A stretch of 43,671 nucleotides of DNA. Origin: Chrysochromulina tobinii (lineage: Eukaryota; Haptophyta; Prymnesiales; Chrysochromulinaceae). A program made the position numbers and the translations under genes. Positions 25,722 to 36,600 of this stretch are shown in pieces (position 1 is the stretch's first letter; each line of letters starts with the position of its first letter). The stretch lies in the NCBI GenBank assembly GCA_001275005.1, contig JWZX01003082.1, positions 1-43,671 on the forward strand. Direction: 5' to 3'. The notes beneath the pieces were generated by a model that was given only the letters and a program-made list of their open reading frames with translations, did not search any database and was not told where the DNA came from.

Positions 25722-27167
25722 ATGTCGACGACGCCTGCCGATGCCGCCGCGACTATGCCGACTGCACTGCCCGCTGCGCCTGCGGTGACGGCAATCGCTC
25801 CCGTCGAAGCTCAATTGGCTGCGGTCACCGAGGGTATGGCCGCTGTGGAGGCCACAGAGGTCGAGGTGGATGAGGTCCCCGAGGTGGAGCGCCGCCTGAA
25901 CGAGAAGGAGGATGACGAGGTGATCGACGGAACGTCGCAGACGGACGCGCTGCACTCGGTGACGATCGCGAAATTCGACGACCCGAAACTCGGGCTGCCG
26001 GAATCGCTGATCAAAGGGCTGTACGAGATGAACTTCACAAAGCCTTCGAAAATCCAGGCCATCTCGCTGCCCAAGATCTGGGCCAATCGCAATCTGCTCG
26101 CGCAGTCGCACAACGGCACGGGCAAGACAGCCTGCTTCGTCCTCGGCATGTTGCGTATCGCCGATGCGAGGGTGAAGAAGCCGCAGGCGCTCTGCATCTG
26201 CCCGACGCGTGAGCTCGCAAAGCAGATCGCGGAGGAGACACACAGGATGGGCAAGTACATGCTGCTGGAGTCGGGGATGACGGTCAAGTGCATCTTGAAA
26301 GAGGAGAGATACGAGAAGGGCGCCACCATGCCCGACCAGATCGTCATCGGCACTCCGGGTAAGATCTGGACACTCATCTCGCTCAGGGTGCTCGACACCG
26401 CTGCTATAAAGGTGTTCGTGCTCGACGAGGCGGACGAGATGTTGACGGCGGGGCATGGCGACAACACGAAGCGCATCCGCAAGGTTATGCCCAAACAGCT
26501 GCAGACCCTCTTCTTCTCTGCCACGTGGAAGGAAGAGACTGTCAAGTTTGCGAACTCGCTCAAGGGCAGTGGCGGCGAGGCGTCGTGGGCCCAAGTGACC
26601 ATCAAGCGCCAGCATATCTTCAACGACCAGGTGAAGCAGTATTACCTGGAGTGCAACGGCTTTAAGGAGAAGGAAGAAAGGCTCGGCGAGCTCCTCTCCC
26701 TGATCGACGCGGGACAGATCATCGTCTTCGTGAACACGCGTGACTCCGTCGAAAGCCTCACGAGGAGGCTCACGGCGGATGGGCACAGCGTCTCGTCGAT
26801 ACACGGGAAGATGGAGGAGAGGGCTCGTGACAAGGCGCTCAAGGACTTCCACGACGCCGCCTCGAAAATCCTGATCGCGACCAACGTCCTCTCACGCGGC
26901 ATCGACGTGCCCGCCGTGACCCTGGTCGTCCAATACGATATGCCGGTCATGCATGGCGGCATGTACGACCCAGAGACCTTTCTGCATCGCGTGGGGCGTA
27001 CCGGTCGTTTCGGGCGCAAGGGGGTCGCACTCAACTTGATCGAGAACAAAAAGGAGTTGAGGGTGCTCAACGATATTCAAGACTACTACGAGCGCAAAGC
27101 GCAAATCCAGGAAATCCCGCCCACGACCGATCCGGAGGCGATGCTGGCGCTGCTCACCGTCAAGTGA
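25722..27167 (+). CDS. DBP5: DEAD-box RNA helicase, Dbp5/DDX19-type (mRNA export)
   Basis: A 481-residue, single-exon ATP-dependent RNA helicase. Family members remodel mRNPs on the cytoplasmic face of the nuclear pore, driving mRNA export, and also act in translation termination. Motifs in order: FTKPSKIQAISLP (Q region), AQSHNGTGKT with GKT at 134-136, PTRELAKQI, IGTPGK, DEAD at 235-238 in VLDEADEM, SATW, IVFVNTRDSVESLTRRL, ATNVLSRGIDVPAVTLVVQYDMP and HRVGRTGRFGRKG. The N-terminal extension, the HNGTGKTACF context and the DPETFLHRVGR segment match Dbp5 better than eIF4A. Start is the first ATG; upstream codons open only with TTG. Exactly 88 bases of this gene (26493-26580) recur at the window end. 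Confidence 0.93.
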   Translation: MSTTPADAAATMPTALPAAPAVTAIAPVEAQLAAVTEGMAAVEATEVEVDEVPEVERRLNEKEDDEVIDGTSQTDALHSVTIAKFDDPKLGLPESLIKGLYEMNFTKPSKIQAISLPKIWANRNLLAQSHNGTGKTACFVLGMLRIADARVKKPQALCICPTRELAKQIAEETHRMGKYMLLESGMTVKCILKEERYEKGATMPDQIVIGTPGKIWTLISLRVLDTAAIKVFVLDEADEMLTAGHGDNTKRIRKVMPKQLQTLFFSATWKEETVKFANSLKGSGGEASWAQVTIKRQHIFNDQVKQYYLECNGFKEKEERLGELLSLIDAGQIIVFVNTRDSVESLTRRLTADGHSVSSIHGKMEERARDKALKDFHDAASKILIATNVLSRGIDVPAVTLVVQYDMPVMHGGMYDPETFLHRVGRTGRFGRKGVALNLIENKKELRVLNDIQDYYERKAQIQEIPPTTDPEAMLALLTVK

Positions 27168-28186
27168 GCGCTCGCCAAAGAGCAAAGGAGCGAGAGAGAG
27201 CGCCGCGGGGGGAGAGCCGGTCTGCAGCGCTGAGGGCAGGCGAGAGGCCACATGTGGAGGCCACAAGAGGGACGAACCACCAAGTTGTATTTTGTATTCT
27301 TGTTTCGTGTGTGTGACATGTGTGTGAAGGCATCGTCGTCGGTGTGTATGCGCCCGGGTCCGGAGGGGGCGGCGAGACGGGGGGCGCCCGAGGGATTCTT
27401 GTTGCTTCTTTGCGAAGCGGTGCGTGTTGATCGTGCATCGCGTCGAGTTGACCACACCGGAGGCGTAAGTGCTAAGTGGCGTTGAGGTAGTGGCCCCTAA
27501 GGCCCCCGGTTCATTTTACGCATTACGGATCGTACCGGTATCGCGTCGCCGTCGGTCCGTTTACGCATTGGCATTACGGTCCGTGCGACCCTCCGGGCCC
27601 GGCCCGGACGCGACGCCGACACCGGGCTTACGCCGGGTATGCATCCTTTATCGTTAAACGAAACGTTACCGCATAGTTACCGGTTAGTCGAGTCCTTACG
27701 CGACTACTAAAGAGAAATACCGGGTCCTCGTGGCTCCGGCCCCGGCCCGCCCGCGGTCACGGTGGACGGTCGCGCACGAGCAGACCGAACGCCCCCGCCC
27801 GCCCCGGCAGTCCGCGTACGACGCTCCTCTCGGAGCGCTACACACGTCACAGCTCTCGCCTGCGAGAGCGCACCAAATTCGGCTTCGCTCTCGCCGCGTC
27901 GCCGGGACCGATCATTGCCTTGTAGCTCGCACCCGCGAGCTCGCACCTGACCTCGCTCGGACCACACAACTCGCCGCTCTGGCTGTGAACTATGGCTGTG
28001 AACTCTTACCACCGCAGTATGACACCGCTGGCAAATGGGGTCGGCTCGACCTATCTAAAGCGCTGCGCGCGATCCGCTTGCCTACTGTACCTGTGACGGC
28101 GTATCTACCTCGGTCAGCTGGCACTCCGTTATGGAACCTCGTCCATGGCCGCCAGCGCAGCTGCCTGCTGGCCCAGCACGCCCCAA
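27168..28186. other. Intergenic region, about 1 kb
   Basis: Between the Dbp5-like gene and the stop codon of a minus-strand gene. It includes a stretch (27500-27720) with repeated TACG/CCGG-rich words and one TACCGGTA palindrome (27533-27540). Open frames here look like GC-driven chance ORFs. No RNA gene is recognised. Confidence 0.4.
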
Positions 28187-29272
28187 CTAGTTCACGTTAA
28201 TAGGTGGCTTGCGCAGCTGAGGCATGAAAGGGGTGAACGCGGGCTCGTCCGACGCGGCCGCATGCTCCACCTCCTGCGCCGCCGCCCCCTCGGCCGTCGC
28301 TACGGCCGCCGCCTCGGCCTTGGGCCTTGCCGTGGGCGTGGCCTCAACCTCCGCGTTGGGCGCAGCCTCCGCGTTGGCCTTAGCCTCTGCGTTGGCCTTA
28401 GCCTCCGCGTTGGCCTTAGCCTCTGCGGCCCACTTGACCCAAAACTTGCACGTGCCCTTCTCAACAGCCGAATGGCGCAGCCCGCAGAAGCTGCACCGGC
28501 TCTCCCACTCGCGCGGCAGGTACGACTTGCGCAGCCCCTGCACAGCACTCTCGCACTGGAGAAGGGCCTCGCGGGGGAGCTCTGCCTCCACGCTGTACGA
28601 GTCGAGCCGATCGTGCAACTCCTGCTGGAGCATCTTGACATGGTGCTTCTCGTCCGCAGAGGCGCCGCCGCGCTGCAGCCGCGCGTTCACCTGCGCACGC
28701 GACACGTGGAACTGCCGCATCGTCTCTGCCAGTTGCAGGGGCACCGGCGCGCTCAGGTCCGACGTGGCCGGCGCGGGCGTCGTGTGGTTCTCGCCCACGC
28801 CCTGCACCGTTGGGTGAGGGATGGTGACAGACGGGTGCTCGCTGTCGTCGAGCAGCACGCAGCGCACCGCGTCGGCCGCGCGCAGCGCCACGTCGCCCTT
28901 GCGTACCGGCCACCAGCCGATAGCACCCTGGATCTTCCCACCGTCATCCTGGCCGAGGCAAATGACGCACTCCTGCTGCCCGATGGGCTTGCAAAGCACA
29001 GCCCAATTAGTTCCATCCTCGACGGACGGCAAGCGGGCTATCGCCTTGCTATTCATAATCGACTGCCGGATGTCGACCGGAGCCGCTGCCAGCGTCACCG
29101 AAGCCTCCGCCGAGCTCAAACGCCGCAAGTCTGCGAGCAGCGAGGCATCCGCCCACTTTGGCACCGCGCCGAGCGCCTTGATCTCTGCAATCTCGGCAGC
29201 CTCCCTTCGCTCCTCCTTGGTCTCGCCCAGGCCCTTGCCGCGCCCTGCAAAGGCTCCAGCAAGCGCGGCCAT
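28187..29272 (-). CDS. Unknown protein with zinc-knuckle-like motif and AEAKAN repeats
   Basis: A 361-residue protein starting at the ATG at 29272. The N-terminal half looks globular: WADASLLADLRRLSSAEASVTLAAAP, then a Cys-containing NWAVLCKPIGQQECVICLGQDDGG and GAIGWWPVRKGDVALRAADAVRCVLLDD. The middle is helical (LAETMRQFHVSRAQVNARLQ ... HHVKMLQQELHDRL). A single C-x2-C-x3-H-x6-C pattern (CSFCGLRHSAVEKGTCKFW) could bind zinc. The C-terminus has six-residue AEAKAN repeats encoded by an 18-bp tandem repeat (28373-28427) and then an Ala/Glu-rich tail. No homologous family is recognised; a nucleic-acid or protein-binding role is only suggested by the Cys/His cluster. Confidence 0.6.
   Translation of the reverse strand: MAALAGAFAGRGKGLGETKEERREAAEIAEIKALGAVPKWADASLLADLRRLSSAEASVTLAAAPVDIRQSIMNSKAIARLPSVEDGTNWAVLCKPIGQQECVICLGQDDGGKIQGAIGWWPVRKGDVALRAADAVRCVLLDDSEHPSVTIPHPTVQGVGENHTTPAPATSDLSAPVPLQLAETMRQFHVSRAQVNARLQRGGASADEKHHVKMLQQELHDRLDSYSVEAELPREALLQCESAVQGLRKSYLPREWESRCSFCGLRHSAVEKGTCKFWVKWAAEAKANAEAKANAEAKANAEAAPNAEVEATPTARPKAEAAAVATAEGAAAQEVEHAAASDEPAFTPFMPQLRKPPINVN
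28373..28427 (-). repeat. 18-bp coding tandem repeat (AEAKAN units)
   Basis: Three units of about 18 bases (plus strand GCGTTGGCCTTAGCCTCT, alternating C/T at one position). They encode six-residue repeats in the unknown protein. Confidence 0.85.
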
Positions 29273-29537
29273 CTAGACGCAGGAGGTCGCAGAGCGACTC
29301 GAAGATCGACCGCGGTTTGGCGTGAATTCACGCAAAACGCCGACACGACGCTTTTCGTCGACCGAAAGTTCAGGCCGTCACAGATCGGCATTCTACAAGG
29401 GTTCACAGCGCCGCGTGCGCGCGCGCAGGCGCGCCACCCGTTTCTAGCGGTGCTTCCGGTGTACCGGGTACCGGGTAAAGTGCCTTTGTGCGTGTCCGCG
29501 TGTCCCGTGTGTGTCCCGGCTCCCCCCGGTGTCTTCT

Positions 29538-29578
29538 TACCGGTACCGGTACCGTGTGATATTCATACTGTACCGGTA
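29538..29578 (+). promoter_or_regulatory. Cluster of TACCGGTA palindromes upstream of the 29597 gene
   Basis: Overlapping TACCGGTA at 29538-29545 and 29544-29551, then a third at 29571-29578, ending 18 bases before the ATG. The same palindrome lies just upstream of the exostosin-like and sialidase genes, making it a candidate shared cis element. Confidence 0.45.
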
Positions 29579-29596
29579 GACGCGCGCGGCGCGGCA

Positions 29597-30652
29597 ATGA
29601 CCGTCGCCGCCGCAGGCGTCGCCTCCAAGAATGTGCGCCTCATCGCCGAGACCGCACAGCTAATTCAAGAGCTGCATGCGTCTTCGACGTCGACAAGCGT
29701 GCTACGCTCGGGCAGTGTTGCTAAGACGCCAGAGGCGCCCTTGTTGCCACCACCGCTACCGCCTGCGCCGCCTTCGTTTCCATCAAAATTGCAAGACCAC
29801 GACGCAGATCCGTTCCTTGGCAATGGACCGACCAACCATAGTGAGTGGCAGCACTGCTTTGATGCGATCGGCAGTCGTGCTGCGTATGCCACCGCGCTCT
29901 ATGGCACGAGTGCTGCTGCTGCCGAGGATGCTTTCCGCTGGACGCACGTCAACGTCATCTACCCCTTCTTGATACCTAATTTGAACAACACGTGCTTGAA
30001 TGCTGCTGACATGGTGTACCGCAGGGTGGTCGTTGGCGCTACGTTTGTCGACTACCCGGAGCGCAGCAAGATCATGCACGGGAATACAGTCAATGGTGGT
30101 GGCCCCCGCGCACCGCCAAAGTGGCGCAGGTGGCCATGGACCGAGGTGCTGCATTCGCCAAGTTGGGGTAGAGGCATGGTCGACGAGCAGCTGTGGATGT
30201 ACGTTGCAAGGGGCAGCGGCCTTTGGTTCAACCCAGGCCGAGTACTTGAGCTAAGTGACACGTCGGATCTCGCCATCTTCCTGAATGCCAGCTACAGTGC
30301 ACGCCATACAGGCTCGAAGGCCGTGCTCATGCAGCTTGGTGTGTGTGCGCCCTCGCCTCGCGATGCCCGCCTCGCGATGCCCGCCTCGCAGACGCACGAT
30401 GACGCCCAATGGCTGTTCTTCTCACCCCTCACCTCGACCCTCGCAGCTGTAAAACGCCTCTCTCACCAATTCGACAGCGTCGCGTTTGCCTACCACGTTG
30501 ACGGCGGCTGCTGCCATCGCATGGTCATGAGAGAGCTCATCTCTCTGCACAATTTCTCCAAAACATGCCCCGTAAGTCCATCAATGGCACGAGGGTGGCC
30601 ACCGCACAATCTTCGACCGTGCAACTGCACGCCCCGAGTGGGCGTGTGCTGA
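29597..30652 (+). CDS. Unknown protein, Pro-rich N-terminus and conserved-looking globular domain
   Basis: A 351-residue frame from the ATG at 29597. The first 70 residues include a Pro-rich run (LLPPPLPPAPPSFPS). The rest looks globular: NHSEWQHCFDAIGSRAAYATALYG, FRWTHVNVIYPFLIPNLNNTC, DYPERSKIMHGN, RGMVDEQLWMYVARGSGLWFNPGR, then a Cys-rich tail (GGCCHRMVMRELISLHNF ... CNCTPRVGVC). GSGLWFNPGR and the position next to glycan enzymes are compatible with a glycosyltransferase-related protein, but no catalytic DxD motif can be confidently pointed out and the family is not recognised. There is no clear signal peptide. A 3' intron hiding the true C-terminus is possible. It converges on the CD36-like gene. 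Confidence 0.55.
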   Translation: MTVAAAGVASKNVRLIAETAQLIQELHASSTSTSVLRSGSVAKTPEAPLLPPPLPPAPPSFPSKLQDHDADPFLGNGPTNHSEWQHCFDAIGSRAAYATALYGTSAAAAEDAFRWTHVNVIYPFLIPNLNNTCLNAADMVYRRVVVGATFVDYPERSKIMHGNTVNGGGPRAPPKWRRWPWTEVLHSPSWGRGMVDEQLWMYVARGSGLWFNPGRVLELSDTSDLAIFLNASYSARHTGSKAVLMQLGVCAPSPRDARLAMPASQTHDDAQWLFFSPLTSTLAAVKRLSHQFDSVAFAYHVDGGCCHRMVMRELISLHNFSKTCPVSPSMARGWPPHNLRPCNCTPRVGVC

Positions 30653-31254
30653 GGTTTCCAATAGGATTACTAAACATGCTGAAAATTGTAACCGATGTAA
30701 GGTTCGGTCCTCGTAATGTGGCATTCCAACTCCGATCTGTCCTCTCTTCGACGATTACGACGAAAACAGTAATGAGTAAACCGATGGCAGGGCCTGGGGT
30801 TCAACCGAACAGCGTTACGCGTGTGGTGAGAGCGGTGTGGCACGTAAATGATTCTGCGTGGCCTTTCGGCGCGGGATGGGGTGATGAACGTGATGCCTGA
30901 CTTTGCCTCACATATTAATCAGACCATCCCGAACACACATACACACACTGCCAGCACCGCCGCGCGTGGCCAGCTAGCCACCCGATCGCATCGGGCGATC
31001 TTCAGTCATCAATACAAGCGACCCACATCAAGCCAACAATCATCACATAATCTGACAGATGTGCCCACGTTATGGTGACTATTTATCGTGGGCCCGATCA
31101 TCCTTGTGTTGATCGAAGAAGAGAAGAAACAATTCGTACATCGTTCTCGGCCGATGCCGTGCCAAAGTCTGCGCTCGGCGCATCCGTCCGAGTCATCATC
31201 TTGACCTCACGTTGCCTTGACCTGGGGAGGCGAGAGTGTGTGAGTCGTTGCGCC
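30653..31254. other. Intergenic region between convergent genes, about 600 bp
   Basis: Presumed 3' untranslated sequences of the unknown protein and the CD36-like gene, with average AT content higher than the coding DNA. A small CA-rich run is present near 30930-30950. No gene is recognised. Confidence 0.4.
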
Positions 31255-33240
31255 TCAAACCGCCAAGGCAGGGTTCACGGGCGATTGGCGGACCGTAAAC
31301 GAGGGTGGACGGGCCGCTCTGAGGTCGATTGTCATGGTCGCCTGCGGCATCTCCACGGATCCGGCCTCCGTCGACTTGTTTGACGACTTGTTCTTCTTCT
31401 CAGCCACATCAGGCTTCACCTTTCTTTTAGGCTCTTTGTCCAGGTTGAGCCGACGGGCGAGGCGCCATTCAATCGCCTTGGACATCGCACGGCTGACTGG
31501 CCAGATAAATAGCGCAATCCCCACAATGGTGCAGAGGTACATGGCGAGGTAGGCCATCACTGGCGCCGAAGCAATCGCATTTAGCGCCGCCGCACCCGCA
31601 GTGAGCCGATTGCTCTCAACGTGTAGCGGGAACACGATTGGAAAGGTGGAAGAGTTGAACACGTTTGCAAAGAGGGGCCCGTCAAAGGTAGTTCGATCAA
31701 AGCCCACGATGTTGAACATGAATGGCATGTTATACTTGAGCACCTTGCCGGTGAGCGGCTCGATGTAAAGTTCGTGGCGCATCGTCGGTTCGTCATAGGC
31801 TAGCGGCGTGCCTCCCAGGGTCTCGAAGGTCGCCGATTCACTCAGGCTGTGACTGGCCTTACCAAAGTATGGCAAGGTCAGCGCGTATGGGTACATGATG
31901 GTCTTGTAGCCAGCCCACACATTCGGCCCCCAGAGCATGCCAAAGTCGCACCTGCCAGTGGCCGCGCAAGCTCCAGCCTCGTCTGGGACGCCGTCGACCG
32001 TGAGGGCACCCGCGCTCTCATCCATGGAATACTTGACCACGTACAGGCTGTTGATGATGAGCTCATGAGTGCATGCTCCGCAAGAGAAGGGAAGGCGGCG
32101 GTAATGCTTTGAGAAGTCCGTGAAGTCGAAGCTCGACTGGCGTGGCGGCGCCTTCGCAGGATAGCCAGATTCGAAAAAGGAGGGGGCGGCTGAGATGGGC
32201 GGCATCGGCTGACTCGAGAAGGGGGAGAGTGCCCCGCGCGTGCCGGAGATGTTGAAAATGGACATGCACCCGGTAAGGCGCCCTGCAAGGCGCAGCGCAA
32301 GAGGCTTGGGACTCAAGATGCACCCAGCGGGGCTGGAGATGCCGTCGTTGTCGAACGGAACGCCTTGCACACCCCACTGACCTTGGTTGTACGAGTCGCT
32401 TGCATACGTGAAGCCGCGTAGGCCGTGCTGGATGCCGATCAGGCTGGGGTTATTCTTGCCCGTGAATGTCAAGGTCTCGAACATCGTTCCGGTCGCACTC
32501 CCCGTCGCGATAGCCTCCTCGAGGGATGCGCGAGTCGGGTAGTCGTTGTACTCGCCCATGTGGAATTCCGTGATGCGGGAGCCCCCCAGAAGCTGCAGAG
32601 CCGCCGCCGGAAGGGAGGACGTGTGGCCGTAGATGAGCTCGCTGATAGTGCGCCGAACGAAGATGCCCACGTTGTTGGGTGTCGTCCCGTCCAGCCGGAG
32701 CTGTTGAGTGTCCGCTTCGACCATGTCGTACACGGGCACGCAAGCGAATGCAAGCGGGTGGGAAGAGTTTGGGTCGCGCATCTCCCGTATTGCCTGCTCG
32801 CCCCCGCAAAACCTGATCAGGCCAGCCAGAATGCTGTGTGCCGTCACGATCGAGAGCTGCGCGTCCGCCGGGTCGGAGAACTCCAAGTGGAAGTGCGTTT
32901 TTTCAGAGAACGTCTCCGCATCATCAGTGAGTTGGGCGTCGAAGCTCTCCGCCGAGAAACGAAAGGTGATCGGCACGGCCGCAAATATGGGCTTCGGCGG
33001 TGGCGAGACAGTCTGCAACTCGTACGCGTTGGTCACGTTCAGGAAGACATATTCGACCGGCTCATTCCTGATCATCTTGTTGCCAATGTCCCTTGCAGCG
33101 GCGAGCTTGGAATCGGTGTCAAGCGTGAGGGCATTGATCAAGGCATTCGTGAACATGGCCGGGAGGATGACATTGCCGAGCGCCAAAAAGACGGGGCTGC
33201 TGATGATCGCGCACAGCGCGCACACGTCCTTGCGTTGCAT
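31255..33240 (-). CDS. CD36/LIMP-2 (SCARB) family scavenger receptor-like protein
   Basis: A 661-residue two-pass membrane protein. The family binds lipids, lipoproteins or microbial ligands with a large extracellular or lumenal domain between two terminal membrane segments. Visible here: an N-terminal hydrophobic segment (VCALCAIISSPVFLALGNVILPAMF), then EPVEYVFLNVTNAYELQ, the counterpart of the conserved FxVFNVTNP region after the first membrane segment. A second membrane segment (about 559-585, VMAYLAMYLCTIVGIALFIWPV) is followed by a Lys-rich cytoplasmic tail. Internal cysteines and N-x-S/T sites suit a lumenal domain. The protein is longer than animal CD36 (about 470-500). Start is the first ATG of the frame; upstream residues open with non-ATG codons only. 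It lies downstream of, and on the same strand as, the exostosin-like gene. Confidence 0.75.
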   Translation of the reverse strand: MQRKDVCALCAIISSPVFLALGNVILPAMFTNALINALTLDTDSKLAAARDIGNKMIRNEPVEYVFLNVTNAYELQTVSPPPKPIFAAVPITFRFSAESFDAQLTDDAETFSEKTHFHLEFSDPADAQLSIVTAHSILAGLIRFCGGEQAIREMRDPNSSHPLAFACVPVYDMVEADTQQLRLDGTTPNNVGIFVRRTISELIYGHTSSLPAAALQLLGGSRITEFHMGEYNDYPTRASLEEAIATGSATGTMFETLTFTGKNNPSLIGIQHGLRGFTYASDSYNQGQWGVQGVPFDNDGISSPAGCILSPKPLALRLAGRLTGCMSIFNISGTRGALSPFSSQPMPPISAAPSFFESGYPAKAPPRQSSFDFTDFSKHYRRLPFSCGACTHELIINSLYVVKYSMDESAGALTVDGVPDEAGACAATGRCDFGMLWGPNVWAGYKTIMYPYALTLPYFGKASHSLSESATFETLGGTPLAYDEPTMRHELYIEPLTGKVLKYNMPFMFNIVGFDRTTFDGPLFANVFNSSTFPIVFPLHVESNRLTAGAAALNAIASAPVMAYLAMYLCTIVGIALFIWPVSRAMSKAIEWRLARRLNLDKEPKRKVKPDVAEKKNKSSNKSTEAGSVEMPQATMTIDLRAARPPSFTVRQSPVNPALAV

Positions 33241-33655
33241 GTCAGAGGAGAGTGCGCGTCGAGCGATCGTCCGGCGAATGGTGCTTGCGAAACTTTGTGT
33301 ATGGCCGCGGGCGGTGATGACGTTCACAATCCGCGTGAGGCCTGCCAGGCCACACCCTGAGTCCCGGAGGCATGCAGTAGCATGCTTTCCCAAACCGTCA
33401 ACTGTGTTACCAAATTAGTGTGTAACTGGCAGGGCGCGAGCCCTCCAGTTTGTAGTGCAGTGAGATTCCCGCGTTGCTTTCACACGCGTTTTTCATGACT
33501 AGCCCGTGGAAGTACTCGGGCCAGTCGGTGCCTCAGGGCACGCCGCCTGTTGGGACGGCCGGCACTGGGCACCCTGCACGCACAATCAAACACTCGCCCT
33601 GTCGGGCGAGGTTTGTCCACCTGTTCTGTTCTAAAATCTCAAAATCTCCCAACAG
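33241..33655. other. Intergenic spacer between two minus-strand genes
   Basis: About 415 bases holding the promoter/5' leader of the CD36-like gene and the 3' end of the exostosin-like gene. No TATA box is seen at 25-30 bases from the CD36-like start. Confidence 0.4.
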
Positions 33656-36600
33656 CTACCTCTGCTGTACTTTACGTAGTTTTCCCGGAGCCGATGGGTC
33701 AGTGCGAGCAGGGGCTCCACCTCGTGTGGCGAGCGTGAGCATGATGGTGTCGAACGCGTCCGGTGCGCCGCCGTCAACGACTGCCTGCAGCTTGACAAGG
33801 GCGGGATTGTCCTTCAAAAAGTCGGTCGGCAACGTGCGAGTTGGGTGGCTGGGCAGGAATCGATCCGCTTCGAGGAAGCTCTTAGCGTATACGAATCGCG
33901 TCCAGAGGCGCTCCATAGCTTCGCCCATAGAGCGGCGCGTGCTGGGGAGTACGGAGCGTAGAAGGCCGTCGAGCTGCTCGACGTCCTTCTCCGCGATGCG
34001 GATGGCGAAGGCAGAGTAGTTGAGCACGGTCTCAAAGGGCATGTGCACATTATCCATGATGATCACAGGGATGCATCCGTGCCGCACGGCGTCGTCGACA
34101 CGCGACGACCAGCCATCGCCGCCGGGGGGCACGATGCAAAAGTAGGATGTGCTCAGGTCGTTGCTGTAACGGGAGCCCACCTTGTTCTCGAGGTGCCAGC
34201 CAGGGACGCCCTTGAAGGCTTTGTAGAGCCGTTGCCGGATGCCACGCCCGTACTTAAGCGGCTCGTTCTGGGCCAGATTGCCGGAAAAGTACGCGAGGGT
34301 GGTGCGCGGCTGGCTGTCCCACGGCGGAGGGCGGGCTGACTGTGCGGTGCCCAACACGGCGCGATGCTGCTGAGCGCCATGTTGGGCTGGCTGCTGAGCG
34401 GCGGGCATCTCGGTGGGCTTCTCGGCGGGCTTCTCGGTGGCCGTCCGGAGCCATGGCGTCGCCTGCCATTTGGCGACGGGGGCGAAGACCGGGATGACGA
34501 GATCACGATCTGGCCGGTAGCACGGGTGCGTCCCAATGAGAGCGCGCGAGCCCCCCTGCCGCGCGGGCGGGAAGCTCCAGGCCTGACCAGCGGGCGCACG
34601 CTGGTCGAGGGTCCAATGAGCCTCCCAATTATCGGGTACGTACCGGCTGCTCGAGGTGGGCTTTGCGTCCATGCGCCCCCAGTGCGTGAGCACGATCGAG
34701 TGCTCGAAGAGCTCGAGGGGGGCCCAACACGCTCCTTCGTCGTGTGGGAAGAGCCACAGGTGGTCCACGCGGCCGCTCGCGACGGACGCGTTGAAAAACG
34801 GCCAGCGCTGCCGTATCTGCTGCAGCGCATCGAGCGCCATGCGCATCGCCGTCACCGGCCGCATCGGGAACCCAGTCGCGAACGGGCCCGGGCCGACCCA
34901 ATCGTACACGGGCAGGATGGTGCAGGCAAGGTAAGAGGGGACGTAGAAAAAATCAGCCGAAGCTCCGTCGACGGTGCGGTGGGGTGAGCGCAGCAGCCAC
35001 TCGTGCAGGGCCGTCTCGATTGTGTACGCGTAGTTGTCGTTGAAGACGGTCCGATTTAGCTCGTCAAAGGTGCGATGCACGCAGTAGCCGGCGTAGCCGC
35101 GGTACTGTAGGATGAGGCTCGTATGGTCCCAGAGCTCATACACGTACACCGAGGGGCGCCGAGGAGCGTTGTGGGCGGCATGGGCGGCATGGAGGGTGAC
35201 GTGCCCGTCGGCCGCGCGCGTCGTCATCGAGCAGTCGACTCCGAAGAAGCCCGGGTCGCAATGGCAGAAGCCGCCGCCGTGAGCGTCGCATAGGCCGTGG
35301 CCCGAGCACTGGTTGAGGCAAAACGGTTCATGGCGTTCATCGCACAGAGGGCCATGCAGGCCGTCGTAGGTGCACGGGCACAGGTGAGCCACCGCGCTGT
35401 CTAACGCGTCCGCTGGCGTCGCGTCACACCACGCCGCCGGCGCGGCGGGAGTGGCGGCGGAGGTGGCGGCGGAGGTGGAGGTGGAGGTGGAGGCAGCGGC
35501 GGCTGCGGTGGCTGCGGCGGCGGAGGCGGCTGCGGCGGCGGAGGCGGCTGCGGCGGCGGAGGCGGCGGCGGCGGCGGAGGGGGCAGCCTCGTAGCTTGCG
35601 GCCCAGCCGTCACTCTCGGCTGGTGAGAGCCGATGCAGCAAGCTGTGCAGTGGCCACGTGCCTCGTGCGGAGAGCTTCTGATAGAGAAACGCCCCCCGCG
35701 CCGCCCGCGCCCCGCCCTTGAGGATGGGCCCCCACGGTGGACCCATGAGCTTCAAGGGCAGCTCGGCGGCGGCGCGGAGGGCTGCCTCGCGCTGTACATT
35801 CTGCTCTATCTCTCGACGACGGGCGGCGTCCATTAGGCGGCGTGCTGGGGGTCGTCCCACCTGCTGATTCCGACGTCGTCGCGGTGACAACATTGACGAA
35901 GCACTCATTGACGAAGCACCCGCCCAGTTCGGTGCCATATCGGGCGAGCCTGCAAGCTGTCCGCCGCCGCTGCCGCCGCCGCTGCCGCCGCCGCTGTCCA
36001 GCCGATACGCATGCGGGACATCGTTCGCGCCCACCTCGATGCGCCAATCGCCGCCCTTGTCGCCAAACCAGAAGCGTCGGAGCACGCTGGACCGTTCCGT
36101 CGGATTGACGCGGAGCGCGGCTGTGCGACCAGCTAGATCGTCTTCGAAACGGCGGCGGCGGAGGACCTCCTGGGAGCGATCGAGGCCCGACCCCTTACCC
36201 ACGCCCAGGTCGAGTCGGCTCCCATTCAACGCAAACCGGATCCACGCCGGGTCCGGCTTCAACCCGAGCGCTGCGAAGGCATCCACAGGCATGTACTTCA
36301 CCTGGCACGTGTCGCTCATGGGCCGTCTGTTGATGCGCCCCGGGCAGAAGCAATAGCCGCGCCGCTCGTCGCACTCGCCCGCGCAGTGGCTCGCGTGCCA
36401 CAGCCCATCAGTCGGGCCGTTGCACCCGCGCACGTTCGCGCGCTCGCATGCAGAGCCGTTGAAGCCAGCCTCGCACGCGCAGACTCCCGTTTGCTCATCG
36501 CACACGCCGTGGCCGTGGCAGTCGGCAACGCACGCGCGCCGGCGCACGCCGACGACGTACGGCGAGATAGGTGCCGCTGAGAGCTCACGTGTCGCGTACC

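Noticed and set aside
28145-29596. N-terminal 484 codons of a long plus-strand ORF
   Set aside because: It is antisense to the zinc-knuckle-like gene and has typical Arg/Leu/His shadow-frame composition; only the part from 29597 looks like protein.
30690-30720. GGTTCGGTCC resembling a tRNA B-box
   Set aside because: No matching A-box, acceptor stem or anticodon arm could be found around it.
32425-33360. Plus-strand 311-codon ORF
   Set aside because: Antisense to the CD36-like gene, and the composition mirrors it.
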